Shown here one piece after another: positions 1 through 5,300 of a stretch of DNA of 6,080 bases (its first letter is position 1; each line of letters opens with the position of its first letter). Both the position numbers and the translations under genes were made by a program. The stretch covers positions 1 through 6,080 of the forward strand of contig CABURG010000104.1 in the NCBI GenBank assembly GCA_902493835.1, written 5' to 3'. This stretch comes from an uncultured Collinsella sp. GTDB taxonomy: Bacteria; Actinomycetota; Coriobacteriia; Coriobacteriales; Coriobacteriaceae. The notes below the pieces were generated by a model. That model searched no databases. It was not told the origin of the DNA and saw only the letters and a list, made by a program, of their open reading frames with translations.

Positions 1-8
1 AAGGAAGG
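1..8 (+). promoter_or_regulatory. Ribosome-binding site of rpmF
   Basis: AAGGAAGG is a purine-rich Shine-Dalgarno sequence. It lies 5 nt before the ATG at 14 and supports that start. The window begins here, so the promoter and any upstream gene cannot be seen. In many bacteria a DUF177 (YceD-type) gene lies directly before rpmF. Confidence 0.8.
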
Positions 9-13
9 TCACT

Positions 14-193
14 ATGCCCGTACCTAAACAAAAGCAGGGTCGTATCCGCACCCATACCCGTCGTTCCGCCAACATGAAGATCTCGGCTGCGGCTCAGTCC
101 ACGTGCCCCCGTTGCGGTGCTGTTAAGCTCCCGCACCACGTGTGCCCCAGCTGCGGTTTCTACAAGGACCGCGAGGTTATCGTTACCGAGTAA
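14..193 (+). CDS. rpmF: Large-subunit ribosomal protein bL32
   Basis: This 59-residue protein is the 50S ribosomal protein L32. It begins MPVPKQKQGRIRTHTRRS, the classic L32 start (MAVPK-x-K-x-S/G-x-x-R-x-x-x-RR), with a very basic N-terminal tail that would thread into 23S rRNA. The C-terminal half carries a zinc-ribbon: CPRC at residues 31-34 and CPSC at 44-47, followed by GFYKDREVI, a typical L32 ending (G-x-Y-x-G/D-R-x-V/I). All four cysteines are present, so this is the zinc-binding (C+) form rather than a cysteine-free paralogue of the kind induced by zinc starvation. The length is normal for the family. The ATG at 14 has a good ribosome-binding site and the gene ends in TAA at 191-193. 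It is followed by a terminator-like hairpin and then plsX, a common neighbour. Confidence 0.97.
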   Translation: MPVPKQKQGRIRTHTRRSANMKISAAAQSTCPRCGAVKLPHHVCPSCGFYKDREVIVTE

Positions 194-194
194 C

Positions 195-202
195 TGTATA
201 CT
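195..202 (+). promoter_or_regulatory. Possible weak -10 box before plsX
   Basis: TGTATACT just after the rpmF stop contains TATACT (197-202), five of six matches to the TATAAT -10 consensus. No convincing -35 hexamer lies 16-18 bp upstream, inside the end of rpmF. If used, transcription would start near 209-212, right at the edge of the palindrome at 213-234. This is a tentative call; plsX may simply be read through from the rpmF transcript. Confidence 0.25.
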
Positions 203-212
203 CTGGATGCGA

Positions 213-234
213 TGCCGTTCCAACTGGAACCACA
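213..234 (+). repeat. 22-bp interrupted palindrome in the rpmF-plsX gap
   Basis: The sequence TGccGTTCCAacTGGAACcaCA is symmetric at 16 of 22 positions: GTTCCA (217-222) is the exact reverse complement of TGGAAC (225-230), and TG/CA pairs flank it at 213-214 and 233-234. As RNA it gives only a small 5-bp hairpin with a 4-nt loop. As DNA it has the form of a dimeric-repressor operator. I do not recognise it as a FapR, FabT or FadR site. Confidence 0.4.
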
Positions 235-264
235 ATGGCCGGCTCAATGAGTCGGCCATTTTTG
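234..264 (+). terminator. Intrinsic terminator/attenuator between rpmF and plsX
   Basis: AATGGCCG (234-241) pairs perfectly with CGGCCATT (253-260). The stem continues through a G-U pair (242/252) and CTC/GAG (243-245/249-251), leaving a 3-nt AAT loop. The hairpin of about 12 bp runs into five T residues (259-263). This is a textbook Rho-independent terminator. It sits inside an apparently co-directional cluster, so it probably ends many rpmF transcripts and lets a fraction continue into plsX. The T-tract ends only 4 nt before the plsX ribosome-binding site. Confidence 0.82.
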
Positions 265-267
265 TAT

Positions 268-273
268 AAGGAG
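268..273 (+). promoter_or_regulatory. Ribosome-binding site of plsX
   Basis: AAGGAG lies 8 nt before the ATG at 282. An out-of-frame ATG at 277 is only 3 nt away and is closed by a TGA after one further codon, so the ATG at 282 is the plsX start. The site is just downstream of the terminator hairpin and is not part of its stem. Confidence 0.85.
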
Positions 274-281
274 CATATGAA

Positions 282-1301
282 ATGAGTAACGTTCGCGTTT
301 GTGTTGACGTTGTGGGCGGAGACGAGAAGCCCCAGGTTGTCCTCGATGGTATCGAGGCCGCGCTTGCGGCAGATCCCGAGATCGAGGTCTTGGCCGTCGG
401 TCCCGCCGAAATCGTCAACCCCTTTGCCGCGGCGCATGCCCGCGTGGAGGCCCTGGAGGCCCCTGACGTCATCAGCATGGAGGACGATCCCATTCGCGCC
501 GTGATGACCAAGCGCAAGTCCTCGATCGTGCTTGCGTGCCGTGCCATCAAGAAGGGCAATGCGGACGCGTTTTTCTCGGCCGGCTCGACCGGTGCCATGA
601 CCGCTGCCGCCACGGCCTACGTCACGCCGTTTAGGTATTTGTCGGAGGGCAAGAAGCAGCCGGTCCGTCCGTGCCTTACCAACGCGCTGCCCAATCGCGC
701 CGGCGGCCTGACGGTGCTGTGCGATATGGGCGCCAATCCCGATGTCACGGTGGACGACATGGTGCGCTTCGCCCAGATGGGCGCTGCCTATGCCCGCGTG
801 GTTTTGGGCATTGAGCATCCTCGCGTGGGCCTGCTTGCCAACGGCACCGAGGACGAGAAGGGCTCTAACTTTACCAAGTCGTGCTTCCCGGCCATGAAGG
901 CCGCAGTTCCCGGCTTTGTGGGCAACTGCGAGGGCACCGATCTTACGTCGGGTAATTTTGACGTCGTGGTCGCCGACGGTATGTCGGGCAACATCGCGCT
1001 CAAGGCCACCGAGGGCGCTGCCAAGTTTTTGCTGCAGGAGCTCAAAGGTGCCTTTATGTCTTCGCTCGGCACCAAGATCGCCGCGCTGCTCATCAAAAAG
1101 CAGATGCGCGAGATTAAGGCCAAGCTTTCGGGCGATGCCAAGGGCGGCGCGATCCTGCTGGGCCTGCGCGGCGTCGTGTTGATCGGCCACGGTGCCACGT
1201 CGGTCGAGGCCGTCAAGAACGGTACGCTTGCCGCGGCCCAGGCCGTGCGCGCCGGGCTTGTCCAGGACGTTGCCAATTCCATGGACGGTATCGTTTTATA
1301 A
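282..1301 (+). CDS. plsX: Phosphate acyltransferase PlsX
   Basis: PlsX converts acyl-ACP and inorganic phosphate to acyl-phosphate, which PlsY uses to acylate glycerol-3-phosphate in the first step of phospholipid synthesis. It is a peripheral membrane enzyme. The 339-residue product has the family landmarks: an N-terminal strand with DVVGGDEKP (residues 9-17, family DAMGGDHAP), SAGSTGA (99-105, family SAGNTGA), CDMGANPD (147-154), VGLLANGTEDEKG (182-194), a VGNCEGTD segment, VVVADGMSGN near 230, and a C-terminal GGAILLGLRGVVLIGHG block. Departures from the usual motif are V-V for A-M and E-K for H-A in the first block, and Ser for Asn in SAGNTG. A small insertion around residues 113-130 (PFRYLSEGKKQPVR) lengthens the loop after it. 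Overall length and motif order are normal, so I expect an active enzyme. acpP, the source of its substrate carrier, follows directly; fabD and fabG, often found between them, are absent. Confidence 0.96.
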   Translation: MSNVRVCVDVVGGDEKPQVVLDGIEAALAADPEIEVLAVGPAEIVNPFAAAHARVEALEAPDVISMEDDPIRAVMTKRKSSIVLACRAIKKGNADAFFSAGSTGAMTAAATAYVTPFRYLSEGKKQPVRPCLTNALPNRAGGLTVLCDMGANPDVTVDDMVRFAQMGAAYARVVLGIEHPRVGLLANGTEDEKGSNFTKSCFPAMKAAVPGFVGNCEGTDLTSGNFDVVVADGMSGNIALKATEGAAKFLLQELKGAFMSSLGTKIAALLIKKQMREIKAKLSGDAKGGAILLGLRGVVLIGHGATSVEAVKNGTLAAAQAVRAGLVQDVANSMDGIVL

Positions 1302-1320
1302 GAGCCTCGTTACGTGGCTC
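1302..1320 (+). repeat. 19-bp palindrome directly after plsX
   Basis: GAGCC (1302-1306) and GGCTC (1316-1320) are exact reverse complements, and the interior CGT-t-ACG is also symmetric, giving GAGCCtCGTtACGtGGCTC. It starts at the base after the plsX stop. As RNA only a 5-bp stem with a 9-nt loop forms and no T-tract follows, so it is a poor terminator. As DNA it could be a protein site. Its arms share the GAGCC/GGCTC core with the larger hairpin at 1342-1373. Confidence 0.45.
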
Positions 1321-1338
1321 AACCTGTACCGTGTGGGG

Positions 1339-1344
1339 TAGAAT
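1339..1344 (+). promoter_or_regulatory. Candidate -10 box of an acpP promoter
   Basis: TAGAAT matches five of six bases of TATAAT and lies in a 114-nt gap before acpP, a gene that usually needs very high expression. No good -35 is visible: the bases 17 bp upstream are GGCTCA, inside the arm of the preceding palindrome. If used, RNA would start near 1350-1352, inside the first arm of the inverted repeat at 1342-1373. The call rests on the -10 and the location alone. Confidence 0.35.
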
Positions 1345-1373
1345 CGGAGCCGTATTGCAACGCGGCTCCGATT
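1342..1373 (+). promoter_or_regulatory. Perfect 11-bp inverted repeat in the acpP leader
   Basis: AATCGGAGCCG (1342-1352) is the exact reverse complement of CGGCTCCGATT (1363-1373), with a 10-nt loop, TATTGCAACG. No T-run follows (the next bases are GCCGTG), so it is not a standard intrinsic terminator. It may be an RNA leader structure on the plsX read-through transcript, a 3' end stabiliser, or a DNA operator, since its left arm overlaps the candidate -10 box. The loop bases CAACG can also pair with CGTTG at 1383-1387, which would make an H-type pseudoknot. Confidence 0.6.
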
Positions 1374-1403
1374 GCCGTGTTGCGTTGTGTTCCATGACAT
1401 ACG

Positions 1404-1411
1404 AGAGGAAG
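1404..1411 (+). promoter_or_regulatory. Ribosome-binding site of acpP
   Basis: AGAGGAAG contains AGAGG/AGGA and lies 4 nt before the ATG at 1416 when measured from its end (6 nt from AGGA). It fixes the acpP start. It begins 14 nt after the last base of the possible pseudoknot pairing (1389), so structure in the leader could influence ribosome access. Confidence 0.75.
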
Positions 1412-1415
1412 CGCT

Positions 1416-1658
1416 ATGGACCGCTCCGAAATCTTCGATAAGATCGCCGAAATCGCCGCTGACGTGCTGGGCGTCGATGTCGCCGACATTAGCGACGAGA
1501 CCACTTTTGACGATCTCGATGCCGATTCGCTCGAGCGTCTGCAGTTGGTGACGGCCATCGAGGATGAGTTCGACCTCGAAATCGATGACGAGACCCTGCT
1601 GTCGCTCAACTCTGTCGCCGACGCCGTCGACGCGATCGAAAACGCCAAGGAGGCCTAA
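1416..1658 (+). CDS. acpP: Acyl carrier protein
   Basis: This 80-residue, strongly acidic protein carries growing acyl chains during type II fatty-acid synthesis and donates them to PlsX and other acyltransferases. The phosphopantetheine attachment motif is DADSLERLQLV, with the modified serine at residue 38 (DSL, family DSLD/DSLE). The four-helix layout is visible: helix I with IFDKIAEIAADVLGV (6-20), a loop with the D-x-x-D-L-D-A-D-S block, recognition helix II from Ser38 rich in Glu/Asp (AIEDEFDLEI), and a last helix SVADAVDAIENAKEA. The length is standard. A separate acpS gene, not in the window, would be needed to activate it. The final codons for Lys-Glu-Ala (AAG GAG GCC) also form the ribosome-binding site of rnc, so the two genes are likely translated in a coupled way. 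Confidence 0.97.
   Translation: MDRSEIFDKIAEIAADVLGVDVADISDETTFDDLDADSLERLQLVTAIEDEFDLEIDDETLLSLNSVADAVDAIENAKEA
1647..1653 (+). promoter_or_regulatory. Ribosome-binding site of rnc inside the acpP end
   Basis: AAGGAGG is a perfect anti-16S match located in the last codons of acpP, 8 nt before the TTG at 1662. This position decides the rnc start: the in-frame ATG at 1683 (residue 8) has no comparable site in front of it. Confidence 0.9.
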
Positions 1659-1661
1659 GTC

Positions 1662-2387
1662 TTGGCTTTGTCTGAACGACTCATGCGTGCCCAGGAGATT
1701 CTGGGCCATGAGTTCAATAACAAGGTGCTGCTGCGCGCGGCGCTCACACATCCCTCGGCCGTCGAGGGCCAGCCGGTCTCTGCCAGCTATGAGCGCCTTG
1801 AGTTTTTGGGCGATTCCATTTTGGGCGCCGTGGTGGCCCGTTCGCTCTTTGAGTCCTATCCCGAGTTTGACGAGGGCAAGCTCACGCGTCTGAAGGTCTC
1901 CCTTGTCTCGGGCGCCACGCTGTCCGAGGTGTCGCACGAGCTGGGTATCGACGACATCATCATCTTTGGCGCCTCCGAGACCGGTACCGGCGCCCGCGGC
2001 CTGCACTCGGCGCTCGAGAACGTCTATGAGTCGCTCGTGGGCGCGCTGTATCTGGATGCCGGTTGGGATGCTGCGGCGGAGTTCATCCACCGTACGCTTA
2101 AGCCGCACCTGGCCACCGAGCGTGCCGAGCACCCCGCGAACCCCAAGTCGTTCTTGCAGGAGTGCGTGCAGGCAGACGGCCACGAGCCTCCCGCGTATAA
2201 GCTGGTCGGCTCCGAGGGCCCCGCGCATGCGCCCACCTTTACCGCCGTGGTGCTCATTGACGGTATTCGCCAGGGCCGCGGCACCGGTTCCTCCAAGAAG
2301 GAGGCCGAGGCAGCCGCTGCGCTCGAGGCGCTCGACCGCATGGGCTACACCACCAACGGCGTGATTCTCAACAAGAAGCCTGTCTAA
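1662..2387 (+). CDS. rnc: Ribonuclease III
   Basis: RNase III cuts double-stranded RNA; it processes rRNA precursors and some mRNAs in the cytoplasm as a homodimer. The 241-residue protein has the standard two domains. The catalytic domain (about 1-150) carries the signature YERLEFLGDSIL at 43-54, giving the metal-site acidic residues Glu44, Glu47 and Asp51, and ESLVGALYLD at 123-132, whose Glu123 matches the essential E. coli Glu117. The dsRNA-binding domain (about 160-228) shows SFLQECVQ, PPAYKLVGSEGPAH, FTAVVLIDG and the RNA-contacting SSKKEAEAAAA block (210-220). One oddity: the position three residues before Glu123, normally Asp (E. coli Asp114), is Asn120 (codon AAC, 2019-2021). The start is TTG, supported by a perfect AAGGAGG 8 nt upstream. 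The gene begins 3 nt after acpP and ends 10 nt before smc, so it sits in the middle of a tight operon. Family identity is secure; full catalytic activity is the only doubt. Confidence 0.96.
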   Translation: MALSERLMRAQEILGHEFNNKVLLRAALTHPSAVEGQPVSASYERLEFLGDSILGAVVARSLFESYPEFDEGKLTRLKVSLVSGATLSEVSHELGIDDIIIFGASETGTGARGLHSALENVYESLVGALYLDAGWDAAAEFIHRTLKPHLATERAEHPANPKSFLQECVQADGHEPPAYKLVGSEGPAHAPTFTAVVLIDGIRQGRGTGSSKKEAEAAAALEALDRMGYTTNGVILNKKPV

Positions 2388-2389
2388 GC

Positions 2390-2394
2390 GAGGA
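2390..2394 (+). promoter_or_regulatory. Short-spaced ribosome-binding site of smc
   Basis: GAGGA lies only 3 nt before the GTG at 2398 (4 nt from GAGG), closer than is usual. The GTG is preferred because the product then begins MYLKSLTLKGFKSF, exactly where SMC proteins normally start. Weak spacing plus GTG suggests modest initiation helped by ribosomes finishing rnc. Confidence 0.6.
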
Positions 2395-2397
2395 ACC

Positions 2398-5300
2398 GTG
2401 TATCTCAAGTCCCTCACGCTCAAAGGGTTCAAGTCGTTTGCCGACCGCGCCCATATGTCATTTGAGCCGGGCCTGACCGTTATCGTCGGTCCCAACGGCT
2501 CGGGAAAATCGAACATCTCCGACTCGATTCTGTGGGTCCTGGGCGAGCAGAGCGCCAAGCAGCTGCGCGGCCAGGCCATGGAGGACGTCATCTTCTCGGG
2601 CTCGTCGGCGCGCAAGCCGGTGGGCGTCGCCGAGGTAACGCTGGTGCTCGATAACTCGGACCATATGCTGCCCGTCGACTTTGACGAGGTCGCCATCACG
2701 CGTCGTATGTACCGCTCGGGCGAAAGCGAGTACCTCATCAACTCGAGCCCGTGCCGCCTGATGGACATTCAGGACATTCTGCACGATTCTGGCCTGGGCA
2801 AGGATACGCATTCCATCATCAGCCAGGGCAAGCTCGACGCCATTTTGCAGAGCCGCTCCGAGGAGCGCCGCGCCCTTATTGAAGAGGCCGCCGGCATCTC
2901 CAAGCACAAGCGCCGCAAGGAGCGTGCACTTAAAAAGATTAAATCGATGGACGAGCACCTGACCCGTGCCCGCGACATCAATAAGGAGATTGCCCGTCAG
3001 CTGCGCCCGCTGGAGCGTCAGGTCGATCGTGCGCGCAAGTACAAAGAGCTGTCCTCGCGCGCGAACGAGCTTACGCAGATGCTGGCCGTTGACGAACTTC
3101 GTTCGCTGCAGTCGCAGTGGAACGACCTGGAGAGCCGCTCCAAGGAGGGCGCTGCCGAGCTTGAGCTTGCGCAGTACCGCTTGAGCGAAAAGGAGCGTGA
3201 GCTCGAGAAGCTCCAAGTCATGCTCGAGGAAAAGGGCCTGTTTGTGGGCGATCTGGGCGAGCAGCGCCGCCATATGCAAGACGTGGTCGGCCGCATTAAC
3301 TCAGATATGCGCCTGCTCGAGGAAAAGGGCCACAACATGGTGTCGCGCCTGTCCGACATGCGCGGCCAGATCTCGAGCTCCGAGCATCAGCGCCGTCGCG
3401 TGGTCGAGGAGCTCGAGGATGCACGTGCCCAGCTTGAGGAAGTGACCGGTGCGCACATGCAGGCCCAGGACGACGTTGACGCCGCCGGTCCTGCCGCCGC
3501 CGAGCTCCACGAGCGTCGCGTGGCGCTCGACAATCAGATTTCGCAGCTCACGCGCGAGCAGCGCGATGTGCAGCGCGTGGCCGATAACGCCGCGCTCGAG
3601 CTCGCCAAGGTGAAGGACTCGCTGAGCAACGCCGAGGTCGAGGACAACATGTACGCCTCGCGCCTGGAGCAGATCGACGAGCAGCTCGAGGAGGTCACGG
3701 CTTCGCTCGAGAGCCGTCGCGACCGCGCTGAGGAGCTCGAAGGTGCGCTCGATCAGGCTCGCCAAGCTCAGGTCGATGCGCGTGAGGCCACCGAGGTCGC
3801 CCGTGCGGCGTTGAAGGACCTGCGTAATCGCGAGAGCGAGGCGCGCAACAAGCTGTCCGAGGTTCGCTCTGAACTCGCGAGCCAAAAGAAGCTCGATGCC
3901 CGCATGGCTGACAGCTCGCCGCTGGTGAGCCGTCTGATGGGCGCGTTGGGCGATGATGTCTCGGGTCGTCTGGGCGATGTGCTCGAGGCCCCTCGTGAGC
4001 TCGAGGGTTTGGTCGAGCAGCTGCTTGCCGGCGATATCGATGCCCTGCTGTTCGATGACGCCGCCACGCTTGAGCGTGCCGGCCGTGCGGCTCTGGACCA
4101 AAAGAAGGCCTCAGGTGAGGCGCTGCTGATGGCGCGCGGCGTGAGCGGCTCTGCTGCCGCCGAGGGCGCTGCCGGTTCGCGTCTGGTCGATCGCCTGTCC
4201 GTGCGCTCCGGGTATGGTCCGGTTGTCGAGGCCTTGCTCGGCGGCTATTACGTGGTCGATGACTTGGCTGCCGCGCTGGCGGCACCTGTCGTTGACGGCG
4301 TGACCTATGTGACTCCCGACGGCGCCCGCGTGAGCTGTGGCGGCCTGGTGCGCGTGGGGCTCGATGCCGGCGAGGCTTCGGGTGCCCTGGAGCGCAAGCG
4401 TCGCATTCGCGAGCTGGAGGGCCTGGAGCCCGATCTGGCTGCCGTGTTTGAGCATGTGTCGGACCAGGTCGTCGAGGCCAATGCGGCCGTCGAGGAGGCG
4501 CGTGCCGCTGAGGGCGATGCCGCCGGCGAGATCGCCCGTCTTGAGGGCGAGCGCCGCTCGCTGCTCTCCGAGATCGGCCGCCTGGAGCAAAGCGCCAACA
4601 ACGCCGAGGTCGAGCGCGTGCGCATTTCCAAGCGTCGCGAGCAGGCCGCCGAGGCCGTTCGCGCTGCGCGCCCGCGCGTTGACGAGCTCACCCGTTCGCG
4701 TGACGAGGCCCGCGCGCAGGCAAGCGACCTGGGTCTCCAGATTGCCGAAGCCAACGACGAGCTCGATCGCGTGCGTCGTGACGATTCCGAGGCAGCCGGC
4801 AAGCTCGCCGATGCCAAGGTCCGCCTGGCTCAGACGAGCGAGCGTCTGCGTTCGCTGAAGGGCCGCGTGCCCGACCTGGAGCATCGCCTGGAGGGCATCG
4901 ACCGCCGTATCCGCGGAACACGCCAGGCTTCGCGCTCGCTCGAGTTGCTGCGTCTGCGCGTCGACCCTATGCACGAGCGCTATTCGGCCCTCCTGGAGCG
5001 CGCGTCGGATTGGGCCGCGCGTCTGCGTGACCAGGCTTCGCTCGAGGAGGCGGACTCGGCCTCGCTTAAGAAGACCATCGAAGACGCCAAGGCCGAGGTT
5101 GCTCGTGCCAAGGAGCGGGTCGATGCCGCCACGGCGACGCAAAACGAGTTCAAGGTCGCACGCGGCAAGCTCGAGGTGCAGGTAGAGGCGGCCATCAAGG
5201 CCATTACCGCCGATGGCACCACGGTGCTCGAGGAAGCGCTCATGCTTCCTGCGCCTACCGACCGCGATGCCGCCGAGCGCGAGCTTAACCAGCTCGTGCG

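Noticed and set aside
183..1190. 335-codon minus-strand open frame antisense to plsX
   Set aside because: It overlaps plsX and the rpmF-plsX terminator and has no family motif or ribosome-binding evidence; a composition shadow.
1302..1373. The palindromes after plsX as a standard intrinsic terminator
   Set aside because: Neither hairpin is followed by a T-tract, so Rho-independent termination is not supported; they are reported as unexplained structure instead.
1683..1685. ATG as an alternative rnc start
   Set aside because: It has no ribosome-binding site close upstream, while the TTG at 1662 has a perfect AAGGAGG at ideal spacing and directly follows acpP.
1296..2768. 490-codon minus-strand open frame spanning acpP, rnc and the start of smc
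   Set aside because: It is antisense to three well-supported genes across their boundaries and has no plausible domain; a composition shadow.
2809..2835. Ser in SIISQG at the SMC Q-loop instead of the Gly seen in some SMC proteins
   Set aside because: IISQG is, as far as I know, common among Gram-positive SMC proteins, and the functional Gln143 is present.
3199..4770. Frequent GAGCTC/CTCGAG words in the smc arms, looking like a dispersed repeat
   Set aside because: They arise from repeated Glu-Leu-Glu in coiled coils encoded by the preferred codons GAG and CTC. There is no fixed period or larger repeated unit.
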